Shown: positions 28,052 through 35,102, counted from the stretch's first letter. The stretch is DNA of 64,000 nucleotides from an uncultured Prevotella sp. (GCA_944320105.1 CALUGA010000003.1:62001-126000); one strand, 5' to 3'. Numbers and translations are program-made. The notes: generated by a model from the sequence alone, not told the origin.

Positions 28052-28621
28052 TTAATGAATATTAGACCTTACGGTCTTTTTGTATAGTTCTTTCAGTTCT
28101 TCCCCGCCAAGCGGATTGCCGACGAAAAGCACGTTGCCATTTTCGTCCATCAAGAACACATGATACTCACTGCCATCGGGCAAGCCCGGGTTGGCCGCCC
28201 TCATGGCATACGCAGTGTCCACATACACAGGGCTGTCGAGCTGCGAGTAGTCTATGGAGAAATAAGTGTCCTCCACCTGCTCCGGCTTCGGGGCGGCAAT
28301 GAACACGTACCCCAAATCGCCCTTATACCTCGCGGCATCAGCTATAAGCCCGTTCCACTGCCTCATCCTGTCGAGGGCGCAGGAGGTGCAATAGGCGGAA
28401 TCTATGTAAACTACCATCCGCAGCTTGGGCTTTGCCCCGCCTTGCACAACAGTATCCTTGACCCCAAAACGGCACTGCATCCTTTCGAGCGGCAACGTTA
28501 TAGGGTGCTTGCGCATCCCGGCAAGCGTGTCCTTTATCCTGCTGCGCCCGCCGTCGCAGCCCACCAAAGCACACGTCACGGCCATTACGGCTGCCATGAT
28601 AGATATTACAACCTTGTTCAT
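28052..28621 (-). CDS. thioredoxin-like lipoprotein with CxxC
   Basis: Lipoprotein (189 aa) with lipobox ALVGC (Cys22). A thioredoxin-like fold is suggested by the strand MVVYIDS followed by AYCTSCALDRM, where CTSC is at the redox position, and later by EYHVFLMDENGNVLFVGNPL, the usual region after the cis-proline. It may form or isomerise disulfides, plausibly in the cysteine-containing NVEALA peptide encoded next, but this is inference. Its ATG overlaps the stop of the upstream DUF3244 gene (ATGA). Confidence 0.75.
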   Translation of the reverse strand: MNKVVISIMAAVMAVTCALVGCDGGRSRIKDTLAGMRKHPITLPLERMQCRFGVKDTVVQGGAKPKLRMVVYIDSAYCTSCALDRMRQWNGLIADAARYKGDLGYVFIAAPKPEQVEDTYFSIDYSQLDSPVYVDTAYAMRAANPGLPDGSEYHVFLMDENGNVLFVGNPLGGEELKELYKKTVRSNIH

Positions 28622-29046
28622 CTGTCTCCATAACTAAACTTGCACCACAGCCTGCCGCCCTCCTCCATGGAGTCAAACACCACCAAATATTGCCCGCGGC
28701 CATGGCGGGAGAGGTCATCGACGAAGCTCTCGCCAGGCATCGGCGAGCATACGGCAGACATCACCTTGCGGCCGTCCTTGTAGACACTTATGCCAACGGA
28801 AGCGAAACCGCACAAGAAGTGGAAAGTGACGGAATGGGTGTCGGCATCGAGGATTACTTCCACCGCCCCGTCGCCTTCTTCACCGGCTGCCGAAGAGCGG
28901 GCTTCGTCACCCAGCATGACGAAAGGAACACAATACTCCGGACGGAGCGCAAGCTCCTCTGCCGACACAGGCTCACTGCAAAAAACGCCGACAGCGCCAA
29001 AGGCAAGCAATATGGCTATTGCCATTATCTTTTTCATCGCATTCAT
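28618..29046 (-). CDS. DUF3244 family secreted protein
   Basis: Small exported protein (142 aa) with signal peptide (MAIAILLAFGAVGVFC) and a DUF3244-like beta-sandwich pattern: VEVILDADTHSVTFHFLC, then VGISVYKDGRKV, then GRGQYLVVFDS and the ending LWCKFSYGDR. The 141-aa protein encoded at 29332-29757 shares the VYKDG, GxGxYxV and LWCxF blocks, so the two are paralogs. Translation of the CxxC lipoprotein is probably coupled through the ATGA overlap. The family is of unknown function. Confidence 0.75.
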   Translation of the reverse strand: MNAMKKIMAIAILLAFGAVGVFCSEPVSAEELALRPEYCVPFVMLGDEARSSAAGEEGDGAVEVILDADTHSVTFHFLCGFASVGISVYKDGRKVMSAVCSPMPGESFVDDLSRHGRGQYLVVFDSMEEGGRLWCKFSYGDR

Positions 29047-29063
29047 GACCTACAATAACATAA

Positions 29064-29210
29064 TTGAATATCCGCAAAGCTCCTATCCGAAGGAGTTAAA
29101 GGAGTTATAAGAAGTTATCGCTCCACTACATTCCGCTAAGGAGTTAGAGGACAAATGCTTGTCCACTTCAATATTTCCATTTGCTTGGCTGATTGCTGAC
29201 ATTCATAAAA
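29064..29210. repeat. composite dispersed repeat upstream of DUF3244 gene
   Basis: This spacer holds the 17-bp motif TTGAATATCCGCAAAGC (29064-29080), GGAGTTA units (29090-29150), a block with GCTCCACTACATTCCGCT that recurs inverted at about 30228-30258, and the conserved CATTTGCTTGG...GACATTCAT block (29168-29208). The copy at 21041-21127 has the same ends but lacks the middle. Confidence 0.7.
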
Positions 29211-29331
29211 CATATTTAAAAACCGGCGGCAGCACAGCAAGCCTTGCTTGCATACGACATGCCCCTGGGGCATTGCCATGCTGCCACACAGCCACAAAAT
29301 AATACCAATCAAAAAAATCCAACAGAAGTCT

Positions 29332-29757
29332 CTACAAGCCAAACGAGCACCACAGCGGGTTCTTGTCGCCAACAGTCACCACATAGTTGCCAGAGCCATA
29401 CTGCCCCACGTCTGTGCTAATGCCGCCCGCCTTGACCACGCCAGGCACCGATGGGGCCACGAGGACGCCGTCCTTATATACATTTATCACAGGCGTGACA
29501 TCCTTGCCACCGGTACTTATGGTAAGTGTGCCTTGAACTTTGTTAAGGTATGCCACAGGCCCGTTGCCGCCCGTTCCCACATCGCTGTGAGGAAGCTCTA
29601 TCTCCTCAAAGGGATGCTCAATTTCCTCCACGGGTACCTTGTCTGACTTGGGCAATGTAGGCGGCTCGTTGTTGTTGCCGCCACCCGATGTCTGTGCGCT
29701 TGCTGCTGCGCTGCATAATGCCATGAGCAACATGGCCAAAAACAAAACTTTTTTCAT
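29332..29757 (-). CDS. DUF3244-like secreted protein (paralog)
   Basis: Exported protein (141 aa) with signal peptide MKKVLFLAMLLMALCSAAASA, then a Gly/Asn and Pro/Glu-rich linker (residues 22-60) and a C-terminal beta domain with VINVYKDGVLVAP, GSGNYVVTV and LWCSFGL. These blocks match the next gene downstream (28618-29046). It has its own well-formed promoter (29783-29813). The 285-bp spacer after it holds repeats but no terminator that I can see, so it may or may not share a transcript with the downstream locus. Confidence 0.7.
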   Translation of the reverse strand: MKKVLFLAMLLMALCSAAASAQTSGGGNNNEPPTLPKSDKVPVEEIEHPFEEIELPHSDVGTGGNGPVAYLNKVQGTLTISTGGKDVTPVINVYKDGVLVAPSVPGVVKAGGISTDVGQYGSGNYVVTVGDKNPLWCSFGL

Positions 29758-29782
29758 GTCTTTTCGGTTGTTTTGGTTGCAG

Positions 29783-29813
29783 CAAAGTTAGGAAGGAAAA
29801 ACTTTTCCGCAAA
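29783..29813 (-). promoter_or_regulatory. Bacteroidetes promoter of the DUF3244-like gene
   Basis: On the minus strand TTTG (29813-29810), 19 nt, then TAACTTTG (29790-29783) fits the -33/-7 consensus without mismatch. Transcription should start near 29776, about 20 nt before the ATG at 29757. Confidence 0.8.
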
Positions 29814-30025
29814 ACTTTCTTGAATAAATTTCACTTCGATGTTCCCGGCCAAAATCAAGGGCTTTCGCATTGTGTATCAGCGACTTATATAGCAAAAACG
29901 CCCTCAAAAAAAGTGCATTTGAGGAACATTGAGGAACATTTGCAGGCAAAAAACAGGCTGATTGGCCACAGCGCTGAAGTAAAAAAACACGCGAGCTCGG
30001 GATTAAGTGGGCTAACGGTGAAATG

Positions 30026-30134
30026 CCGGGTCGGAGACCCGGAAACGGATGGTGGCGGGTTGCAAACCCGCCACAACGTGGGAGAAAACGTGGGAGAAAA
30101 CGTGGGAGAAAACGTGGGAAGAAACGTGGGAGAC
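30026..30134. repeat. GC palindromes plus five 12-bp tandem units
   Basis: Palindromes CCGGGTCGGAGACCCGG (30026-30042) and GGCGGGTTGCAAACCCGCC (30054-30072) are followed by five units of AACGTGGGAGAA (30075-30134, the last two with one or two changes). The palindromes and the AACGTGGG motif link this to the elements at 32279 and 34603, of which it looks like a rearranged part. It lies in the 598-bp gap 29758-30355. Confidence 0.8.
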
Positions 30135-30227
30135 AATGCTCTGCAGAATTATACTTACAGTCGTTTTCCACACAGCAAAGCGGGGGCAAGCTCTTTACGC
30201 GGGAAGAAGCATTTGTCCTCTAACTCC

Positions 30228-30355
30228 CCAGCGAAACGCAGTGGAGCGGTAACTCCTTATAACTCCATGTAACTCCTTATACCCCACAACTCCATCTAAC
30301 TCCTTATACCTCACAACTCCATCTAACTCCCCATAACTCCTTATGGCATAGCTCC
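30228..30355. repeat. AACTCCTTATA-type repeats
   Basis: After a block with CCAGCGAAACGCAGTGGAGC (30234-30253, inverted relative of 29117-29140), the rest of the spacer consists of AACTCC units joined by TTATA, ATCT or CATGT, up to the stop of the TPR-HTH gene. Nothing coding is seen. On the minus strand these are GGAGTTA repeats. Confidence 0.75.
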
Positions 30356-32023
30356 TCACAACTCGTCTTCACTTTGCAGCGACGCATCATCGACTTTCAT
30401 CTTTTTCAGCTTTGCCTTTGCCGTCCTTACGGTAGTGTCGGCCACGCCAAGCACCTGCACGATGTCGCCATCCGAGCACCCAAGCTGCCACAATATCAGG
30501 TAAAGAGCCAAGCCATCGGTAAGGTCGGCATACATTTGCTTCCACTGCAAATACAGCTTATAATTATAAATGGAATAGTACAACACCAGGCAAGGGCGCC
30601 AACTTTTGGCTTTGGCCAAGCCAGCGAAATCTTTTTCCATGATGCGCAACATCACCTCACGCCCAATGCCCAAAGTCTTGAAATGGTCCTTTGACAGCTT
30701 TTCTATTTCAGACTTAAGGCCGGAAATAATCTTTTTGTCTGAATCGCCCATCGCCTCCAACAGACTTATCTTCGACAGATTCTTAACTATGAGAGCCTTG
30801 CCCTCCTCTACCTCTTGTTCGAGGCGCGCCTTTTTCTTGGCAAGGCGAAGCAAGACAAGGACTACGCAAACCACAAGAAGCAGAAGCACACCGATTGCAA
30901 TGGAAAGCCGCAGCAACGTTTGGTAATGGCCAGCCCTTATCACCTGAGTGTCGTACTTAAGCTGCAAGGCCGTCAACGACTTGTCGCTTTCAGCCGCCGC
31001 CATGGAGTCGGACAATGCCATGCGCTGCCGCAGGGCTTCGTTGGCCTCGGCAAGGCGGCCGCGCTGCGAAAGGTAACCGGCGTATGAGTTGAGCACGGCC
31101 ACCTTAAGCTTAGGGCGATCCGTGGCCAAGGCCAGCTGCCATAACGAGTCGGCCTTGGCATGCTCGCCGCGCCCTGTATATATGACGGCGAGGGCTGCCA
31201 TGGTGTTATGGCGCCACTGCAGGCGCAGGGATTGCAGCAAGGTTTGCTCGGCAAGGCTGTCGCGCCCCTCACGCATCTGCATACAACCGATGTTGGTAAG
31301 TATGTATGCCTTGTCGCTGAGGTCTACCTTGCCCAAAAGCGCCCGGGCATGGGCAAGGCAGGCTCGCGCACTGTCGGGCTGGCCAAGGTCCAGGAAAGCC
31401 TTTGACGCTGAGGCGTAAGCCTGGATGGCCATGCTGCTGTTGCCCAAGGCGCGCGAAAGGGCAAGGCACCGCTCGGCATAGCCGAGCTGCATGGAATGGT
31501 TGCCGAGGCGATCGTTTACGAACGCCAACGCTTCGTAGACCTTGGCGAGCGTGACGGTATCGCGCGCCTCGGCGGCCTCTTTCTCCGCTTTCTTTGAAAG
31601 TTCCACCGCACGGGCATACTCTTTTTCGCCGAGAAGGTGCATGGCCTTGTAATGGTAGCACCGGGCAAGCATGGCCCTGCTGCCCTCTGCCGAGAAATAA
31701 CTGATGCTGAAGTCGAGCCTGTCGGCCACGGTTAGCGGCTTGTAGCACTTGTATTGCGCCTCGGTGGCCAGGAGGTAATAAAGCGCGCGGTCTTTGTCGC
31801 CGTCAAAAGCCACAACGGTGTCGATGCCGTTGATCAAGGCCAAGGCGGAGTCGGGATGCTCCTCCATCAAGTCGTTTATCAGCGCAAGGCGCGCGGAGAT
31901 GCCACGGCCACAACCGGCCAGCATGCAAAGCCAGGCGCAAGCCATGATGCCGGCGAGCCACCGCCTAAAGCGCGGAGACGGCTTGCCGCACATACATGAT
32001 TTGATGCCAGGATGTGCTCTCAT
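30356..32023 (-). CDS. TPR-transmembrane-HTH protein, putative membrane regulator
   Basis: Protein of 555 aa. I start at the ATG at 32023 (MRAHPGIKS), since the longer frame crosses the promoter. It has an N-terminal signal or anchor with a lipobox-like MLAGC (Cys38), a run of TPR-like helices (about residues 45-350), a transmembrane helix (about 367-393), a charged coiled coil, and a C-terminal region ending SDGDIVQVLGVADTTVRTAKAKLKKM that looks like a LuxR-type helix-turn-helix. The layout suggests a periplasmic sensor with a cytoplasmic DNA-binding end. If the HTH reading is right, the cysteine is not lipidated at the outer membrane. Likely targets are the neighbouring DUF3244/NVEALA genes, by position only. 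A pure TPR scaffold is the alternative. Confidence 0.7.
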   Translation of the reverse strand: MRAHPGIKSCMCGKPSPRFRRWLAGIMACAWLCMLAGCGRGISARLALINDLMEEHPDSALALINGIDTVVAFDGDKDRALYYLLATEAQYKCYKPLTVADRLDFSISYFSAEGSRAMLARCYHYKAMHLLGEKEYARAVELSKKAEKEAAEARDTVTLAKVYEALAFVNDRLGNHSMQLGYAERCLALSRALGNSSMAIQAYASASKAFLDLGQPDSARACLAHARALLGKVDLSDKAYILTNIGCMQMREGRDSLAEQTLLQSLRLQWRHNTMAALAVIYTGRGEHAKADSLWQLALATDRPKLKVAVLNSYAGYLSQRGRLAEANEALRQRMALSDSMAAAESDKSLTALQLKYDTQVIRAGHYQTLLRLSIAIGVLLLLVVCVVLVLLRLAKKKARLEQEVEEGKALIVKNLSKISLLEAMGDSDKKIISGLKSEIEKLSKDHFKTLGIGREVMLRIMEKDFAGLAKAKSWRPCLVLYYSIYNYKLYLQWKQMYADLTDGLALYLILWQLGCSDGDIVQVLGVADTTVRTAKAKLKKMKVDDASLQSEDEL

Positions 32024-32106
32024 CTTGTTTTTATTGGCAAACAAAACGCATCCGCAGGAAACATCCGCTGACTGGCTTCCCTTTCCCGCCACTGCTGTTT
32101 GACGCA

Positions 32107-32138
32107 CAAAAATACGCAAAATTTCGAAAAGCAACAAA
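32107..32138 (-). promoter_or_regulatory. promoter of the TPR-HTH gene
   Basis: On the minus strand TTTG (32138-32135), 20 nt, TATTTTTG (32114-32107): exact match to the -33/-7 consensus. Start expected near 32100, giving a leader of roughly 75 nt to the ATG at 32023. This supports the shorter gene model. Confidence 0.8.
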
Positions 32139-32162
32139 TGTCAGGCTGATTTTCAACAAAAT

Positions 32163-32262
32163 GTTACAAGGAGTCAGAGGGAGTTACGAGGAGTCAGAGG
32201 GAGTTACAAGGAGTCAGAGGGAGGCACAAGGAGTCAGAGGGAGTTACAAGGAGTTACGCTAG
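32163..32262 (+). repeat. five tandem 20-bp units
   Basis: Units of GTTACAAGGAGTCAGAGGGA repeat five times with few changes (32163-32182, then every 20 bases; the last diverges after GGAGT). Two further partial units lie at 32463-32500 on the other side of the palindromic element, as if the element had split one array. Confidence 0.85.
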
Positions 32263-32278
32263 TTAGGGATAAAGATTC

Positions 32279-32438
32279 TCTCACCCACGTTATCACCCAC
32301 GTTCTGGCGGGTTTGTAACCCGCCAGCGCCCGTGGCCGGGTCTGCGACCCGGGAAAGTGAATGAAACAAGCATGGCACTGGTTGCAAACCCGCAACAGGC
32401 AGCTGGCGGGTTTCAAACCCGCCAGAACGTGGGTGAGA
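32279..32438. mobile_element. palindromic element A with terminal inverted repeats, non-coding
   Basis: The ends are inverted copies of about 35 bp. Each reads TCTCACCCACGTT followed by a GGCGGGTTTG...AACCCGCC palindrome; the left arm has one extra ATCACCCACGTT. The middle carries CCGGGTCTGCGACCCGG and TGCAAACCCGC. A shorter relative lies at 34603-34738, and fragments at 30026 and about 33895. No ORF of its own. It resembles a MITE or BIME; movement is inferred from the copies and from its place inside a 20-bp tandem array. Confidence 0.7.
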
Positions 32439-32454
32439 ACATGGATGGAACGTG

Positions 32455-32562
32455 GATGAGAGTTACAAGGAGTCAGAGGGAGTTACGAGGAGTCAGAGGG
32501 CAGATGCTTATCGGCCTCAACATTTACATTTGTTTGGCAAACTGCTGACATCCATCAAAGAA
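32455..32562. repeat. GGAGTTA units and dispersed end block
   Basis: Two degenerate 20-bp units (32463-32500) lead into the CATTTGTTTGG...GACATCCAT block (about 32518-32560), which also occurs at 21083-21117 and 29168-29208. Beyond it, up to the DUF362 start, the sequence is ordinary and includes a -7-like box at 32600. Confidence 0.65.
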
Positions 32563-32599
32563 AAAGTAATGCGTCTACACGGAATGACAAGGAAATGGC

Positions 32600-32607
32600 T
32601 AACTTTG
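32600..32607 (+). promoter_or_regulatory. possible -7 box for the DUF362 gene
   Basis: TAACTTTG fits TAnnTTTG, but no TTTG is found 19-21 nt upstream. A start near 32614 would give a leader of about 98 nt before the ATG at 32712. Confidence 0.4.
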
Positions 32608-32711
32608 CATGAGATTAAGCTGCGCCCGGCAATCCGTGAGCAAGCTCCCCATTGCCCCCGCTTGCATTATCTTTCCATAGAATACTTCATGAACAAAACT
32701 ACAAGGAGAAA

Positions 32712-33863
32712 ATGACCATGAACGAAACTGAAACGAAAGGCGTATCGAAGGTTTACTTCACCGACTTCCGCTGTCGGCCAAACGAAGGGCCGGCGCACAA
32801 GCTCAAGCGGCTCATCAAGGCCGCCGGCTTCGACAACATTGACATGGACGGCAAGTTCGTGGCAATAAAGATGCACTTCGGCGAACTGGGCAACATGAGC
32901 TTCCTGAGGCCCAACTACGCCCGCGCCGTGGCCGACATGGTGAAGGAGCGCGGTGGCAAGCCGTTCCTCACCGACTGCAACACCCTCTACCCCGGCAGCC
33001 GCAAGAACGCCATCGACCACCTCTACTGCGCCTGGGAGAACGGATTCACGCCGCTCACCGTGGGCTGCCCCGTGATAATAGGCGACGGGCTGAAAGGCAC
33101 CGACGACGTGGCCGTGCCTGTAGCCGGAGGCGAATACGTGAAGGAAGCCAGGATTGGCCGGGCGGTGATGGACGCCGATGTGTTCATCTCGCTCACCCAC
33201 TTCAAGGGCCACGAGATGACGGGCTTTGGCGGAACCATAAAGAACATCGGCATGGGCTGCGGCTCGCGCGCCGGGAAGAAGGACCAGCACTGCAACGGCA
33301 AGCCGCAGATAGACCCGCAGCTGTGCCGGGGATGCCGCCGCTGCATGGCCGAATGCGCCAACGACGGGCTCTGCTTCGACGAGGCCTCGCGCAAGATGAG
33401 CGTGGTGGCAAGCAACTGCGTGGGCTGCGGGCGGTGCGTGGGAGCCTGCAACTTCGACGCCATCTCGTTCGCCAACGATGCCGCGGTGAAGGAGCTTAAC
33501 TGCCGCATGGCCGAATACACCAAGGCGGTGGTATGGGGGCGGCCCTCGTTCCACATATCCATAGTGTGCGACGTGTCGCCCACGTGCGACTGCCACTCGG
33601 GCAACGATGCGCCCATGCTGCCCGACGTGGGTATGTTTGCATCGTTCGACCCGCTCGCGCTCGACCAAGCCTGCGCCGACGCCTGCCTGCGCCAGGCGCC
33701 CCTGCCCAACTCGCAGCTCAGCGAGGCCATGGCCGACCCGCACTTCTGCGACCACCACGACCACTTCGACAACGCCAACCCCAACACCGAATACAAGACG
33801 TGCCTGGCCCACGCCGAGAAGATAGGGCTGGGCAGCAGGAAATACGAAATAATAAAAAGGTAA
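32712..33863 (+). CDS. DUF362 iron-sulfur protein
   Basis: Protein of 383 aa. The N-terminal two thirds match DUF362 (KVYFTDFRCRPNEGPAHKLKRL, FVAIKMHFGELGN, THFKGHEMTGFGGTIKNIGMG). A ferredoxin domain follows with two complete [4Fe-4S] sets, Cys205/208/211/215 and Cys236/239/242/246. The ATG at 32712 is chosen because AAGGAG lies four bases upstream and the earlier frame lacks an ATG. A second ATG at 32718 is possible. No signal peptide, so it is probably cytoplasmic. The redox partner and reaction are unknown. It stands alone between two minus-strand genes and ends at a good terminator. Confidence 0.92.
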   Translation: MTMNETETKGVSKVYFTDFRCRPNEGPAHKLKRLIKAAGFDNIDMDGKFVAIKMHFGELGNMSFLRPNYARAVADMVKERGGKPFLTDCNTLYPGSRKNAIDHLYCAWENGFTPLTVGCPVIIGDGLKGTDDVAVPVAGGEYVKEARIGRAVMDADVFISLTHFKGHEMTGFGGTIKNIGMGCGSRAGKKDQHCNGKPQIDPQLCRGCRRCMAECANDGLCFDEASRKMSVVASNCVGCGRCVGACNFDAISFANDAAVKELNCRMAEYTKAVVWGRPSFHISIVCDVSPTCDCHSGNDAPMLPDVGMFASFDPLALDQACADACLRQAPLPNSQLSEAMADPHFCDHHDHFDNANPNTEYKTCLAHAEKIGLGSRKYEIIKR

Positions 33864-33894
33864 GGGTAATCATACCGAACCTGCGCCGTTACTC

Positions 33895-33955
33895 CCACGT
33901 GCTCACCCGCCTTAACGTGGGTGAAAAAGCACGTGGGTGAACACGTGGGCGGGTG
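33895..33955. repeat. ACGTGGGTGA fragments of the palindromic family
   Basis: Copies of CACGTGGGTGA and its complement (CTCACCCGCCTTAACGTGGG) make a small set of inverted repeats between the DUF362 stop and its terminator. They share the terminal motif of the elements at 32279 and 34603. Confidence 0.55.
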
Positions 33956-33981
33956 AGGATGTGGGTAGAAGTGCGTGAGCG

Positions 33982-34028
33982 AAATACCCCTGCGGAAGCA
34001 TCAAGCCATCCACAGGGGTATTTCTTTT
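33982..34028 (+). terminator. intrinsic terminator after DUF362 gene
   Basis: AAATACCCCTG (33982-33992) pairs perfectly with CAGGGGTATTT (34013-34023), 11 pairs and a 20-nt loop, followed by CTTTT. It lies between the convergent DUF362 and DUF3467 genes and may serve both, although the T-run favours the plus strand. Confidence 0.8.
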
Positions 34029-34055
34029 AATTATTAGCTTTTAACTTTTAATTTC

Positions 34056-34385
34056 CTACGCTTCGCCTTTGCCCACGTTGAACGGGGCTATGGTGCGGGG
34101 GCCGGCCTGCTGCTGGTTGGGGAGCTTTATCTGGCCGAACTCGCGCTCGTAGCGCATGATGTTCTCCTGAAGGGCCATGAGCAGGCGCTTGGCGTGCTCG
34201 GGGGCGAGGATTACGCGGCTCTTCACCTGAGCCTTAGGCACGCCAGGCAGGATGCGGGCAAAGTCGAGCACGAAGTCGCTGCTCGAATGGGTTATTATAG
34301 CGAAGTTGGCATATTCGCCCTGGGCTGTCTCCTGCGGCAGTTCTATCTGCAACTGCCCTTGCTGCTTGTTCTCGTTTTCGTTCAT
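34056..34385 (-). CDS. DUF3467 family protein
   Basis: Small cytoplasmic protein (109 aa) of the DUF3467 family: EYANFAIITHSSSDFVLDFARILPG near residue 24, AQVKSRVILAPEHAKRLLMALQENI near 50. The ends are disordered and glutamine-rich. The function is unknown. From memory, DUF3467 genes in Bacteroides lie between rpoC and rpsL; here the gene stands alone about 22 kb from rpsL with no rpoC in view. It has a consensus promoter of its own. Confidence 0.9.
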   Translation of the reverse strand: MNENENKQQGQLQIELPQETAQGEYANFAIITHSSSDFVLDFARILPGVPKAQVKSRVILAPEHAKRLLMALQENIMRYEREFGQIKLPNQQQAGPRTIAPFNVGKGEA

Positions 34386-34433
34386 TGCTGTTTTTGTTAT
34401 TGTTAAAGTTCAGTGTTTCTGTACAAAGCCTTG

Positions 34434-34465
34434 CAAAGGTAATTATTTTTATCCACAAAGCCAAA
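34434..34465 (-). promoter_or_regulatory. promoter of the DUF3467 gene
   Basis: On the minus strand TTTG (34465-34462), 20 nt, TACCTTTG (34441-34434): full match to the Bacteroidetes consensus. The start is expected near 34427, about 42 nt before the ATG. Confidence 0.85.
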
Positions 34466-34602
34466 CTGGGAAAAGAAATTTTCTTTATTAGTTCGGACAA
34501 GGAATTAAATAGTCATAGGAGTTAAGGAGCTACAGGAGTTAAGGAGCCCTTACGATTGCTTATCCCGAACCCGCATCGTTACTCCCATGTGCTCAACCAC
34601 GT

Positions 34603-34738
34603 TCTCACCCACGTTCTGGCGGGTCTGCGACCCGCCAGCTCCCGTGGCCGGGTCTGCGACCCGGGGAAGTGAATAAAGCAAGCATGGCGCGGGTTGCAAA
34701 CCATTAGTGGTTGAAAACCAGCCTGAACGTGGGTGAGA
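34603..34738. mobile_element. palindromic element B, relative of the 32279 element
   Basis: It starts TCTCACCCACGTTCTGGCGG with a GGCGGGTCTGCGACCCGCC palindrome, contains CCGTGGCCGGGTCTGCGACC and AAGCAAGCATGGCGCGGG, nearly as in element A, and ends GAACGTGGGTGAGA. The right-hand palindrome has decayed (CCATTAGTGGTTGAAAACC). At 136 bp it is 24 bp shorter than element A. It is non-coding and lies in the 717-bp gap 34386-35102. Confidence 0.7.
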
Positions 34739-34928
34739 AAGAACGTGCGTGGGTGAGGCGCAAGGTTTTGCGCCTCTACCTGAAAGTTTCCACTGCTCAA
34801 TCTCGATGCTTGCTTACACCGAGCCAGCACAACTCTTGTAAAGAAAACGGCACGGATACAGTGCTGTCTCGCCGGTGCATCGCCCCTGGGAATACGCACC
34901 AGCGCAACAACCTGGCACTCAGCGCATT

Positions 34929-35030
34929 GCAAAACGGCCCTTCCTGCAACGCGAAACGGCCTGTTTTGTGGCGCGAAACGGCATGTTTGAGGATGCAAAA
35001 AGGCCCGTCCTGCAGTGCAAGGACGGGCCG
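34929..35030 (+). repeat. 22-bp tandem array 1 (four units plus partial)
   Basis: Units begin at 34929, 34951, 34973 and 34995, each 22 bp, opening GC(A/G)AAA(C/A)GGC, with a partial fifth from 35017. They vary at about a third of positions, but the core around AAACGGCCTGTTT is dyad-symmetric. The same unit occurs in arrays at 49940 and 58392. The end of the array merges with the terminator of the TPR gene. No spacers and no identical repeats, so it is not CRISPR. Confidence 0.8.
34997..35029 (-). terminator. intrinsic terminator of the fimbrial operon
   Basis: On the minus strand GGCCCGTCC (35029-35021) pairs with GGACGGGCC (35010-35002) and is followed by TTTTT (35001-34997). It lies about 75 bases after the stop of the last fimbrial-operon gene. 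The hairpin is built from two units of the 22-bp array facing each other. Confidence 0.8.
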
Positions 35031-35102
35031 AGTGTCAAACTATAAACGTGACTGATGGCTCCGCTGAGCCACAAAATGTATGAAAAAGAGAATGGAGGCT
35101 TC

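Noticed and set aside
30075-30134. CRISPR or iteron origin at the 12-bp GTGGGAGAA units
   Set aside because: Period of 12 bp without spacers; five units only, and no rep gene nearby. It looks like a decayed end of the palindromic family.
32652-32711. Longer start for the DUF362 protein
   Set aside because: It would need a non-ATG start and has no ribosome-binding site; AAGGAG precedes the ATG at 32712.
34929-35030. CRISPR array at the 22-bp repeats (also 49940 and 58392)
   Set aside because: Units are contiguous with no spacers, differ from each other, and no cas gene is in the window.
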